Origin: Micromonospora chaiyaphumensis
Lineage (GTDB): Bacteria; Actinomycetota; Actinomycetes; Mycobacteriales; Micromonosporaceae
DNA length: 64,000 nucleotides
Direction of reading: 5' to 3'
NCBI RefSeq assembly: GCF_900091435.1
Contig: NZ_FMCS01000001.1
Location: 681,512-745,511, forward strand
Positions 30,691 to 38,364 of this stretch are shown here, in pieces; positions within the stretch are counted from its first letter, which is position 1, and each line of letters begins with the position of its first letter. The notes beneath the pieces were generated by a model. It was not told the origin of the DNA. It did no database searches and worked only from the letters and a program-made list of their open reading frames with translations. Position numbers and translations under genes: made by a program.

Positions 30691-31257
30691 TCAGCGGTCG
30701 GCGAGGAAGGCCAGGACGCGGTCCCAGGTGAGGGCGGCGGCCGGCGCGTCGTGGTCGGGCGTGCCCGGATCGGTGAAGAGGTGCCCCGCGCCCGGGTAGC
30801 GGTGCACGGTCACCTCGGCGCCGGCCGCGGTCATGGCCCGCTGCCAGTCCTCAACCTCGTCCCGCGTCTCGTACTCGTCGGGGTCGGCGAGGTGCAGCCG
30901 CACGGGCAGGCCGGGGCGCACCGAACCGGGATCACCGCCGGTGCCGTGCAACAGGAGCAGCGCGGCCGCCCGCGGTCGCTCGGCGAGCAGCGCTCCGGCG
31001 ACGCCGGCGCCCATGGAGAAGCCGGCCAGCACGGTCTCGGCGGGCAGTCCGGCCGCCGCCCGCCGGGCCCGGTCGAGGACGGCGTCCTGGCCGATCTTGT
31101 CGAACAGCGCGAAGCCGGCGTCGACGGTGTCGGCGGCCGGCACCTCGTACAGGTCGGGCGTGGCCACCCGGTGCCCGGCGGCGCGGAGCCGGTCGGCGGC
31201 GTCCAGCACGGCGGGGCGCAGCCCGTAGACGGAGTGCAGGAGCAGGATGTGTGCCAT
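30691..31257 (-). CDS. Dienelactone hydrolase family protein
   Basis: A 188-residue alpha/beta hydrolase with an N-terminal strand (AHILLLHSVYGLRPAV), nucleophile elbow LAGFSMGAGVA (Ser81), acid in LADPDEYE, and catalytic His in YPGAGHLF. Intact and of normal DLH length, but the nucleophile is Ser rather than the Cys of classic dienelactone hydrolase, so it is more likely an esterase of unknown substrate. It is followed 50 bp downstream, on the same strand, by nothing; upstream on the same strand lie the paaI and paaK genes, so it may be cotranscribed at their 3' end. Confidence 0.88.
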   Translation of the reverse strand: MAHILLLHSVYGLRPAVLDAADRLRAAGHRVATPDLYEVPAADTVDAGFALFDKIGQDAVLDRARRAAAGLPAETVLAGFSMGAGVAGALLAERPRAAALLLLHGTGGDPGSVRPGLPVRLHLADPDEYETRDEVEDWQRAMTAAGAEVTVHRYPGAGHLFTDPGTPDHDAPAAALTWDRVLAFLADR

Positions 31258-31306
31258 CGGCTCATCCTGGCCCGCTTCCCCGGCGGCGGCCCGGCCGGCG
31301 CGCCGG

Positions 31307-31714
31307 TCAGTCCCGGGCGATGGTGCGGCTGCGGCCCCGGAACTCGGCGACCACCTCGCCGTCCCGCCACACGGTGACGTCGTAGATGCCGCTGCGGCCG
31401 TAGCGGACCCGCTCGCCGGCCCGGGCCTCCAGCAGGTCGCCCTCGCGGACCGGGCGGAGGAAGCTGATCTCGCCGCCGGCGGCCACGGTGGCCGGGCCGT
31501 GGCTGTTGCAGGCCAGCGCGAACGCCGTGTCGGCGAGCAGGAAGACGAAGCCGCCGTGGCCGATGGCGTGGCCGTTCAGCATGGCCGCGGTGACCCGCAT
31601 CCGGGCCACCGCCGCGCCGTCGCCGGCCGAGACCAGCTCGATGCCGAGCCCCTTGGACGCCACGTCGGCGTCGAACATGTCGTGGGCCGCGGTGCGGCCG
31701 TCCTCACCCGCCAT
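31307..31714 (-). CDS. paaI: PaaI-family hotdog thioesterase
   Basis: A 135-residue single-hotdog acyl-CoA thioesterase. The helix motif HAIGHGGFVFLLADTAFALACN carries the catalytic Asp/Asn, and GGEISFLRPVREGDLLEA is the second conserved strand. PaaI hydrolyses stalled phenylacetyl-CoA pathway intermediates. It ends 1-2 bases past the start of the downstream-reading group and begins one base before the paaK stop region (31714 against 31716), so it is coupled to paaK in a two-gene operon. The rest of the phenylacetate ring-opening genes (paaABCDE) are not nearby. Confidence 0.92.
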   Translation of the reverse strand: MAGEDGRTAAHDMFDADVASKGLGIELVSAGDGAAVARMRVTAAMLNGHAIGHGGFVFLLADTAFALACNSHGPATVAAGGEISFLRPVREGDLLEARAGERVRYGRSGIYDVTVWRDGEVVAEFRGRSRTIARD

Positions 31715-31715
31715 C

Positions 31716-33023
31716 TCAGCGCCCCCGCCGCTGGTCGACGATCCGGCGCATCTTGCCCATCGAGCGCTCGACGCCGTCCGGCTCGATGACCTGGACCGCC
31801 ACGCTCACGCCGATGGTGTTCTTGACCTGCTCGACCAGGGCCGCACCGGCCCGCTCGGCCTCGTCGGCGGCCACTCCGGCTCGCCGCTCCACCTTGACGG
31901 TGAGGGTGTCCATCCGGCCCTGCCGGTCCAGCACGCACTGGAAGTGGGGTGACAGCGCGGGCGTACGCAGGATCAGCTCCTCGATCTGGGTCGGGAAGAC
32001 GTTGACCCCGCGCACGATCATCATGTCGTCGGTCCGTCCGGTGATCTTCTCGATCCGGCGCATGCTCCGGGCGGTGCCGGGCAGCAGCCGGGTGAGGTCG
32101 CGGGTGCGGTAGCGGACCACCGGCATGGCCTCCTTGCTGAGCGAGGTGAGCACCAGCTCGCCCCGCTCGCCGTCGGGCAGCACCGCGCCGGTCACCGGGT
32201 CGATGATCTCCGGGTAGAAGTGGTCCTCCCAGAGGTGCAGGCCGTCCTTGGTCTCCACACACTCGACCGCCACCCCCGGGCCCATCACCTCGGACAGGCC
32301 GTAGATGTCGACGGCGTGCATGTCGAGGCGCTGTTCCATCTCGCGGCGCATGTCCTCGGTCCACGGTTCGGCGCCGAAGATGCCGACCTTCAGGGAGGTG
32401 GACCTCGGGTCGACGCCCTGGCGCTCCATCTCGTCGACGATGGCCAGCATGTAGCTGGGGGTGACCATGATGACGTCCGGTGCGAAGTCGCGGATCAGCA
32501 TGACCTGCCGCTCGGTCATCCCGCCGGACACCGGGATGACCGTGCAGCCCAGCTCCTCGGCGCCGTAGTGCGCGCCGAGGCCGCCGGTGAACAGCCCGTA
32601 GCCGTAGGCCACGTGGACCCGGTCGCCGCGGCGCCCGCCGGCGGCCCGGATCGAGCGGGCCATGAGCTTCGCCCAGGTGTCGAGGTCGGCGCGGGTGTAG
32701 CCGACCACGGTGGGCCGGCCGGTGGTCCCGGAGGAGGCGTGCAGCCGGGCGACGCGCTCGCGGGGCACCGCGAACATGCCGAACGGGTAGTTGTCCCGCA
32801 GCTCGGCCTTGCCGGTGAACGGGAAGCGGGCCAGGTCGGCCAGCTCGCGCAGGTCGTCGGGGTGCACCCCGGCCGCCTCGAAGGCCTGCCGGTAGTGCGG
32901 CACGTTGTCGTACGCGTGCCGCAGCGACCAGCGCAGCCGGTCGAGTTGCAGCGCCCGCAGCTCGTCGACGCCGGCCCGCTCGACGGGTTCCAGCTCGTCC
33001 GGACGAGGGGTGCGGTCCTGCAC
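31716..33023 (-). CDS. paaK: Phenylacetate-CoA ligase
   Basis: A 435-residue AMP-forming ligase of the PaaK type. Signature stretches are RLHASSGTTGRPTVVGY (P-loop), IPVSGGMTERQ, DIYGLSEVMGPGVAVEC and, near the C-terminus, MIVRGVNVFPTQIEELIL with SMGKMRRI (catalytic lysine). It activates phenylacetate to phenylacetyl-CoA. It precedes paaI on the same strand. The ATG 33023 follows GGAGGCC at about 7 bases. Isolated paaK-paaI pairs without the ring-opening operon are known in actinomycetes. Confidence 0.94.
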   Translation of the reverse strand: MQDRTPRPDELEPVERAGVDELRALQLDRLRWSLRHAYDNVPHYRQAFEAAGVHPDDLRELADLARFPFTGKAELRDNYPFGMFAVPRERVARLHASSGTTGRPTVVGYTRADLDTWAKLMARSIRAAGGRRGDRVHVAYGYGLFTGGLGAHYGAEELGCTVIPVSGGMTERQVMLIRDFAPDVIMVTPSYMLAIVDEMERQGVDPRSTSLKVGIFGAEPWTEDMRREMEQRLDMHAVDIYGLSEVMGPGVAVECVETKDGLHLWEDHFYPEIIDPVTGAVLPDGERGELVLTSLSKEAMPVVRYRTRDLTRLLPGTARSMRRIEKITGRTDDMMIVRGVNVFPTQIEELILRTPALSPHFQCVLDRQGRMDTLTVKVERRAGVAADEAERAGAALVEQVKNTIGVSVAVQVIEPDGVERSMGKMRRIVDQRRGR

Positions 33024-33206
33024 GGTGGCCTCCTGCGCGACGGGTGCCCCGACGCCGCGTCGCGCCGGGCGGGTGCGATCACCGTACGCCCGTACGGCCC
33101 GTCCTGCCAGGTCAGGTCCTCGTTACGGCCGTCGGGGTGGTCCGGGCCCCGGGCCCCGCACGCCGGGCCGCCGAATCGACGCAACCGCGCCGGGGCGGTC
33201 GGTGGC

Positions 33207-33656
33207 TCAGCGGGCGGCGGGGAGCCGGTGCAGCGCGTCGACCAGCGGGGCCAGCTCGGGGGTGCGCTCGCCCTCGGCGAGGGCGTCGGCAAGCACCCGG
33301 TCGTGGGTGGGGCGGGCCCGGCCGAGCAGCTTCGAGCCCGCCGGGGTCAGCTCGGTGTAGATGCCGCGCCGGTCGTCGGCGCAGAGCACGCGGGTGAGCA
33401 GGCCGCGCTCCTCCAGCCGGGTGACCAGGCGGGTGGTGGCGCTGCCGGAGAGCGCCGCGGCGCGGGCGAGCTGGCGCATCCGCATGTGCCAGCCGTCCTG
33501 GCGGGAGAGCGCGTCGAGCACCGTGTACTCGACGACGGAGAGGTCGTGCTCGGCCTGGAGGGCGCGTTCCAGGGCGGTCTCGATCAGGCCGTGCAGCGCG
33601 GCGAGCGTGCGCCAGCCCTGCGCGCGGATCTCGACCGCGTCGTCGGCGATGCCCAT
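33207..33656 (-). CDS. MarR-family transcriptional regulator
   Basis: A 149-residue winged-helix repressor. Recognition region MRQLARAAALSGSATTRLVTRLEERG and wing LCADDRRGIYTELTPAG are characteristic. ATG 33656 follows GGAGGGG. It is divergent from an MFS efflux gene; the intergenic region holds a 13-bp perfect inverted repeat. Typical logic is repression of the transporter and itself until a ligand releases it. Confidence 0.92.
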   Translation of the reverse strand: MGIADDAVEIRAQGWRTLAALHGLIETALERALQAEHDLSVVEYTVLDALSRQDGWHMRMRQLARAAALSGSATTRLVTRLEERGLLTRVLCADDRRGIYTELTPAGSKLLGRARPTHDRVLADALAEGERTPELAPLVDALHRLPAAR

Positions 33657-33717
33657 GGCGCCCCCTCCGCTGTGACCTGGACGTCCCTCCAGGCTACCAC
33701 CCTTGCGCCGGTATAAG

Positions 33718-33761
33718 GCGCGTGCAACTATCTTGTTGTCGGCGCGGGTAGTTGCACGCGC
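33718..33761. promoter_or_regulatory. Inverted repeat operator for the MarR / MFS pair
   Basis: GCGCGTGCAACTA (33718-33730) and its exact complement TAGTTGCACGCGC (33749-33761) are separated by 18 bases, in a short AT-rich patch containing CAACTATCTTGTTG, itself a near-palindrome (CAAC...GTTG). It lies between the two start codons, so it is the probable MarR binding region and promoter. Confidence 0.6.
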
Positions 33762-33794
33762 CCCCTTATTTTCCACGCATCGATTGGGTACGGC

Positions 33795-35012
33795 ATGGCA
33801 CCGCGCACCTCCGCCCTCCCCGGCGGCCTCATCGCCCTCGCGATCGGGGCGTTCGGCATCGGGCTGACCGAGTTCGTGATCATGGGGCTGCTCCCCCAGG
33901 TGGCCGCCGACTTCGCGGTCAGCGAGTCGGTGGCCGGCTGGCTGATCTCCGGGTACGCCCTCAGCGTCGCCGTCGGCGGGGTGGCGCTCACCGCCGCCGT
34001 CACCCGGCTGCGCCGCAAGCCGGTGCTGCTCGGGCTCATGGTGCTCTTCATCGCCGGCAACCTGCTCTCGGCGCTGGCCGGCGACTACGGCACCATGCTG
34101 GCCGGCCGGATCGTCGCGGCGCTCTGCCACGGCGCGTTCTTCGGCATCGGCGCGGTGGTGGCGACCGGCCTGGTCCCGCCGGCCCGCCGGGCGGGCGCCG
34201 TCGCGCTCATGTTCACCGGCCTGACCGCCGCCAACGTCCTCGGCGTGCCGTTCGGCACCCTCCTCGGCCAGCACCTCGGCTGGCGCGCCACGTTCTGGGC
34301 GATCACCGCCATCGGGCTGGTCGCGCTGGTCGGCCTCGCCGTGCTGGTGCCCGGCCGCGGTCCGGCGAGCGAGGCCGCGCCCACCGGCGGCCTGCGCGGC
34401 GAACTGCGGGCGTTCACCCACGCCCAGGTCTGGTTCTCGCTGGTGGTCACCGTGCTCGGCTTCGGCGGCATGTTCGGCGCGTTCACCTACATCGCGTACA
34501 CGCTCACCGAGGTGAGCGGCTTCGCCACCGGCACCGTCCCGTGGCTGCTGGTGCTCTTCGGCGTCGGGCTGTTCGCCGGCAACCTGGCCGGTGGCCGGGC
34601 CGCCGACGTGTCGCTGTCCCGGACCCTGGTCACCGTCCTGGCCGTGCTCACCCTGGTGCTGGTCGGCTTCGCCCTGACCGCCGGGAGCGCGGCGCTGACC
34701 GTGGTCGCGCTGGTGCTGATGGGCGCGTTCGGCTTCGCCACCGTGCCGCCGCTCCAGATGCGGATCATGAAGTACGCCCGCCGGGCCCCGACGCTCGCCT
34801 CCGGCGCGAACATCGCCGCGTTCAACGTCGGCAACGCGCTCGGCGCCTGGCTCGGCGGGCTGACCATCGACGCCGGCCTCGGCTTCACCGCCCCGATCTG
34901 GGCCGGCGCCGGGCTCACCCTGCTCGGCCTCGCGGTGCTGCTGGTGGCCGAGCGGCGCGCCCGTCGGGTCGGCGCCGCGGCCACCCGCGAGCTGGCCGAC
35001 GTCGCGGCCTGA
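33795..35012 (+). CDS. MFS drug-efflux-type transporter (DHA1)
   Basis: A 405-residue 12-helix transporter of the AraJ/Cmx type. Motif A-like loops are seen after helix 2 (TAAVTRLRRKPVLLG), and FGIGLTEFVIMGLLPQVAAD in helix 1 is typical of this group. It ends with a short Arg/Ala-rich tail. Divergent from the MarR gene, so expression is probably induced by its substrate. Substrate not predictable. Confidence 0.9.
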   Translation: MAPRTSALPGGLIALAIGAFGIGLTEFVIMGLLPQVAADFAVSESVAGWLISGYALSVAVGGVALTAAVTRLRRKPVLLGLMVLFIAGNLLSALAGDYGTMLAGRIVAALCHGAFFGIGAVVATGLVPPARRAGAVALMFTGLTAANVLGVPFGTLLGQHLGWRATFWAITAIGLVALVGLAVLVPGRGPASEAAPTGGLRGELRAFTHAQVWFSLVVTVLGFGGMFGAFTYIAYTLTEVSGFATGTVPWLLVLFGVGLFAGNLAGGRAADVSLSRTLVTVLAVLTLVLVGFALTAGSAALTVVALVLMGAFGFATVPPLQMRIMKYARRAPTLASGANIAAFNVGNALGAWLGGLTIDAGLGFTAPIWAGAGLTLLGLAVLLVAERRARRVGAAATRELADVAA

Positions 35013-35029
35013 CCGCAGGCGGCCGGCGT

Positions 35030-35035
35030 TATGCT
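35030..35035 (+). promoter_or_regulatory. Candidate -10 box before the fluoride riboswitch
   Basis: TATGCT at 35030-35035 would place the transcription start close to 35041, exactly where the predicted riboswitch fold begins. No clear -35 is seen. Confidence 0.4.
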
Positions 35036-35040
35036 CGGCC

Positions 35041-35110
35041 CGGCGGTGGGGCCCGCCGTCCCGGCAACGGCCGGGAGAACCGCGACACCCTCGCCAACGG
35101 TCCCTGCCAG
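35041..35110 (+). promoter_or_regulatory. Candidate fluoride (crcB-motif) riboswitch
   Basis: The leader begins GGCGGTGGGGCCCGCC, matching the GGCGATGNGGCCCGCC opening of known fluoride riboswitches. GGCG pairs with CGCC, GGGGCC can pair with the distal GGTCCC near 35099-35104, and GAACCGC is retained. Extra hairpins (TCCCGGC-AACG-GCCGGGA and GCGA-CACCC-TCGC) fill the variable part. The usual TGAT before the closing strand reads CAAC, a deviation that lowers confidence. Position directly ahead of two FluC genes strongly supports the call. Confidence 0.6.
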
Positions 35111-35136
35111 TGATGCCCGTCCTGGTGGGAGGCACC

Positions 35137-35619
35137 GTGACCGGACCGTCCGAGTTCCGCGTCGACCCCGACGTCGACCTTCGCGTCCCCGCCGACCGGC
35201 GGGAACTGCCCGCCCACCCGGCGGCGGTGCTCGGCGTCATCGCCGCCGGCGGGGTGCTCGGCGCGCTGGCCCGGGCCGGTCTCCAGGCCGCGTTCCCGCA
35301 CCCGCCCACCGGCTTCCCGTGGGCGACCTTCGGCATCAACGTCGCCGGCTGCCTGCTGATCGGCGCGCTGATGGCGGTGCTCACCGCCCGGCCGGCCGGG
35401 CCGCTGGTCCGGCCGTTCCTCGGCGTGGGCGTGCTCGGCGGCTTCACGACCTTCTCCACCTACGCCGTGGACGCCCAGCGGGCGATCGCCGCCGGGGCGC
35501 CGGGCACGGCGCTGGCGTACCTGGCGGCGACCCTGGCCGGAGCGCTGCTGGCGGTGTGGGCCGGCGACGCCGTGGCCGCCCGGCTGCTGGCCCGCGCCCG
35601 GGGCGGGGCGGACCGGTGA
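35137..35619 (+). CDS. crcB: Fluoride exporter FluC/CrcB subunit 1
   Basis: A 160-residue four-helix membrane protein with GFPWATFGINVAGCLLIG (pore Asn) and GVLGGFTTFSTYAVD, the Phe-box region of FluC fluoride channels. A 40-residue charged N-terminal extension precedes the first helix. GTG 35137 has a GGGAGG ribosome site; an ATG at 35113 upstream would overlap the riboswitch end and is less likely. Overlaps the second subunit gene (GTGA), so the two likely form a heterodimer. Confidence 0.92.
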   Translation: MTGPSEFRVDPDVDLRVPADRRELPAHPAAVLGVIAAGGVLGALARAGLQAAFPHPPTGFPWATFGINVAGCLLIGALMAVLTARPAGPLVRPFLGVGVLGGFTTFSTYAVDAQRAIAAGAPGTALAYLAATLAGALLAVWAGDAVAARLLARARGGADR

Positions 35620-35978
35620 CCGTCCTGCTGATCGCGCTCGGGGCGGCGGTGGGCGCGCCCCTGCGCTACCTGACCGATCGGGCCGTGCAGGCCCGCCACG
35701 CCTCCCCGTTCCCGTGGGGCACGCTGACCGTCAACGTGGCCGGCTCGCTGGTGCTCGGCGCGGTGGCCGCCCTGCCCACCTCCCCCGCGGTGACCGCCCT
35801 GGTCGGCACCGGCTTCTGCGGCGCGCTGACCACCTGGTCCACGCTCGGCTACGAGACCGTGCGGCTGCACCGCGAGGGCCGGCGCGGGCACGCGCTGGCC
35901 AACGCGCTGGTCAGCATCGCCGCCGGCCTCGGCGCCGCCACCGGCGGATACGCCCTGGCCCACGCCGTCACCGGCTGA
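35616..35978 (+). CDS. crcB: Fluoride exporter FluC/CrcB subunit 2
   Basis: A 120-residue four-helix membrane protein with PFPWGTLTVNVAGSLVLG and GTGFCGALTTWSTLGYET; the usual TTFST is TTWST. It is the compact second half of the heteromeric fluoride channel. Translation starts at a GTG overlapping the first subunit's stop. Confidence 0.92.
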   Translation: MTVLLIALGAAVGAPLRYLTDRAVQARHASPFPWGTLTVNVAGSLVLGAVAALPTSPAVTALVGTGFCGALTTWSTLGYETVRLHREGRRGHALANALVSIAAGLGAATGGYALAHAVTG

Positions 35979-36007
35979 CCCGCCGAGCCGACCCCCACGC
36001 TCACCCC

Positions 36008-36043
36008 TCGCCGGCCACCGCACACGTCCAGCACGGCCGGCGA
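36008..36043. terminator. Hairpin between convergent fluC and cobalamin operon ends
   Basis: TCGCCGGCC (36008-36016) and GGCCGGCGA (36035-36043) form a perfect 9-bp stem with an 18-base loop in the 92-bp gap between the convergent stops, positioned to end both transcripts. Confidence 0.45.
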
Positions 36044-36070
36044 CAGCTCCGGGTGCGGGTCGCCCGCGCT

Positions 36071-37774
36071 TCACCCCCGCGCCGGCACAGCGCCCGCCGC
36101 CGGGTCGACGACCGCATGCGCCGGAGCGGCCACGGCCGGCGCCGAGGCCGGATCGGCGGCGAGCGCCACCACCGGCCCGACCACGAAGACCGCCGGTGGC
36201 CGGACCTCGTCGCGCGCGGCGAGCGCACCGACCTCGTCCAGCCGGCACCGGGCCGTCCACTGCTCGGGGTGGCCGGCGTCCCGGACCACCAGCACCGGCG
36301 TCTCCGCGGCCCGCCCGTGGGCGAGCAGTTCGGCGGCGATCCGCCCCACCGTGTCCACCGCCATGAGCAGCACGAGCGTGCCCCGGGCCCGGGCCAGCGC
36401 GGCCCAGTCCACCAGGGAGCCGGGGTGCCCCGGCGGCAGGTGCCCGGAGACCACGGTGACCTCGTGGGCCACCCCGCGGTGGGTCACCGGGACCCCGGCC
36501 AGGGCGGGCGCGGCCACCGCGCTGCTCACCCCGGGCACCAGCACCGTCTCCACCCCGGCCGCCGCGCAGGCCAGAACCTCCTCGTGACCACGGCCGAAGA
36601 CGTACGGGTCGCCGCCCTTGAGCCGGACCACCCGCCGCCCGGCGCGGGCGTGCGCGATGAGCGTGTCGTTGATGGCGTCCTGGCTCATCGACGGGCCGCG
36701 CGGCACCTTGGCGGCGTCCACCACCAGCACGCCGGGGCGCAGCCGGCGCAGCAGCCCCGTCGGGGCGAGCCGGTCGGCCACCACCACGTCCGCGGCGTCG
36801 AGCAGCGCTCGCCCGCGTACCGTGATGAGGTCGTCCGGGCCGGGCCCGCCACCCACCACGGCCACCTGGCCGGGGTGCAGCGCCGGCTCGTCGTGGTGGT
36901 GGTGGCCGTGCCCGTCGGCCGGGTCGTCGGGGTGGTGGTGCGGGGTCTGCGGCCGGCCCACCTTGTCGGCGAACCCGGGCAGCGCCACCCGGTACGCGCA
37001 GGTGTCGCAGTTCATCCGGATGTCCCCGCGCAGCGCCTCGGCGTGCCGTTCCAGGACCAGGTCGGCCAGGTCGTCGCAGTCGCCGATCACCTCGGCCACC
37101 CGCACGTCCAGGCCGCGATGGTCGGCGGCGAACTCCCGGCTCTGCGCCACGATCCGGTCCGGCAGCACCCCGGCGAAGAGGAAGTACGGTGCGACCACGA
37201 TCCGCCGGGCCCCGAGCCGGCGCAGCCGCTCCAGCACGGCCGGCACGGACGGCTCGGCGAGCGAGATGAAGCCCGGTTCCACGCCCGCGTAGCCGCGTCC
37301 CTCCCAGAGCAGCCGGGCCACCTTGGTCACCTCGGCGTTGGCGTCCGGGTCGGTGGAGCCGCGCCCGATCAGGGCCACCCACGTGCCGGTCCGGTCGGCG
37401 CCGTCGAGCGCCGCGTCGATTCGCCGCGCCAGCACCTCCTGGAGCAGCGGGTGCGGCCCGAGCGGCCGGCCGTACGCGTACCGCAGGCCGGGGTGGCGCT
37501 GCCGCTCCCGGGCGAGGGCGGCGGGGATGTCCCCCTTGCCGTGGCCGGCGGCGGCCAGCACCAGCGGCAGCGCCACCACGCTCCGGTGGCCCCGGCCGAC
37601 CAGTGCGCCGACGGCGTCGGTCAGCGGCGGGCGGGACAGCTCGATGAAGCCGCCCTCGACGTCGGCGACGGCGTCCCGGCGGCGGATCCGCTCGACGAGC
37701 GCGCCGAACTGGGCGACGCCGGCCGCGCTGCGGGTGCCGTGCCCGACGATCAGCAGGGGCGTTCGGTCCGTCAC
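36071..37774 (-). CDS. CbiX-type cobaltochelatase fused to uroporphyrinogen-III C-methyltransferase
   Basis: A 567-residue fusion. Residues 1-265 carry two CbiX/SirB chelatase repeats (LLIVGHGTRSAAGVAQF; then WVALIGRGSTDPDANAEV and RRIVVAPYFLFAGVLPD). Residues about 265-300 include MNCDTCAYRV and a His/Asp-rich stretch with HHH and HHHH clusters, typical of cobalt-handling CbiX linkers. Residues about 300-550 are a complete SUMT/CobA (VVGGGPGPDDLITVRG, RLKGGDPYVFGRG, LVPGVSSAVAAPALAGVPVTH). It would make precorrin-2 and could insert cobalt early. GTG overlaps the cobH stop; last gene of the operon. Confidence 0.92.
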   Translation of the reverse strand: MTDRTPLLIVGHGTRSAAGVAQFGALVERIRRRDAVADVEGGFIELSRPPLTDAVGALVGRGHRSVVALPLVLAAAGHGKGDIPAALARERQRHPGLRYAYGRPLGPHPLLQEVLARRIDAALDGADRTGTWVALIGRGSTDPDANAEVTKVARLLWEGRGYAGVEPGFISLAEPSVPAVLERLRRLGARRIVVAPYFLFAGVLPDRIVAQSREFAADHRGLDVRVAEVIGDCDDLADLVLERHAEALRGDIRMNCDTCAYRVALPGFADKVGRPQTPHHHPDDPADGHGHHHHDEPALHPGQVAVVGGGPGPDDLITVRGRALLDAADVVVADRLAPTGLLRRLRPGVLVVDAAKVPRGPSMSQDAINDTLIAHARAGRRVVRLKGGDPYVFGRGHEEVLACAAAGVETVLVPGVSSAVAAPALAGVPVTHRGVAHEVTVVSGHLPPGHPGSLVDWAALARARGTLVLLMAVDTVGRIAAELLAHGRAAETPVLVVRDAGHPEQWTARCRLDEVGALAARDEVRPPAVFVVGPVVALAADPASAPAVAAPAHAVVDPAAGAVPARG

Positions 37775-38364
37775 GAGTCCTCCAGGTAGAGCAGGGCGTT
37801 GAGGGCGGCGGCGGCCACCGCGGAGCCGCCCTTCTCGCCCACGTTGGACACGGCGGGCAGGCCACTGGCCCGCAGCGCCGCCTTGGACTCGGCCGCGCCC
37901 ACGAAGCCGACCGGCAGGCCGACCACCAGCGCCGGGGCCGCGTCGAGCGCGATCAGCTCGACCAGCGCCGTGGGCGCGCACCCGACCACCCAGACGGCGC
38001 CCGGGCCGACCCGGTCGGCAGCGATCCGCACCGCCGCCGCCGAGCGGGTGATACCGGCGACGCGGCCCAGCTCGGCGGCGGCCGGCTCGGCGACCGGGCA
38101 GACGATCTCCCGCCCGGCCCGGGTGATGCCGGCGGCGACCATCCACACGTCGGTGACGATCGGCGCGCCGGATGCCAGGGCGGCCCGGCCGGCGGCCAGG
38201 CCGTCCTCGTCGCAGACCAGGCCGGTGACGTAGTCCAGGTCGGCGCTGGCGTGCACCACCCGCTCGGTGACCGCCCGGGTCAGGGGCTGCAGGTGGGACA
38301 GGTCGACCCGCTCGCGCAGGATCCGGTAGGACTCCGCCTCGATGGGGTGCACGGTCCGGCTCAT
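37771..38364 (-). CDS. cobH: Precorrin-8X methylmutase
   Basis: A 197-residue enzyme that migrates the C11 methyl to C12, giving hydrogenobyrinate (or cobyrinate on the cobalt branch). Features are IEAESYRILRERVDLS at the N-terminus with the catalytic-area RVVHASADLDYV, VWMVAAGITR, and PVGFVGAAESKAALRASGLP near the C-terminus. Length is standard. ATG overlaps the stop of the permease gene, and its stop overlaps the CbiX-CobA start. Confidence 0.95.
   Translation of the reverse strand: MSRTVHPIEAESYRILRERVDLSHLQPLTRAVTERVVHASADLDYVTGLVCDEDGLAAGRAALASGAPIVTDVWMVAAGITRAGREIVCPVAEPAAAELGRVAGITRSAAAVRIAADRVGPGAVWVVGCAPTALVELIALDAAPALVVGLPVGFVGAAESKAALRASGLPAVSNVGEKGGSAVAAAALNALLYLEDS

Noticed and set aside
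27863..30799. A 978-codon open frame on the plus strand overlapping the cyclase-ATPase gene, and similar long frames opposite other genes
   Set aside because: Very high GC removes stop codons in other frames. These translations are Arg/Gly/Ala/Pro noise without domains, while the chosen frames show clear motifs, ribosome sites and stop-start overlaps.
31716..33023. A full phenylacetate degradation cluster around paaK and paaI
   Set aside because: No ring-oxygenase (paaABCDE), hydratase or dehydrogenase genes are present nearby; only the ligase and thioesterase were found.
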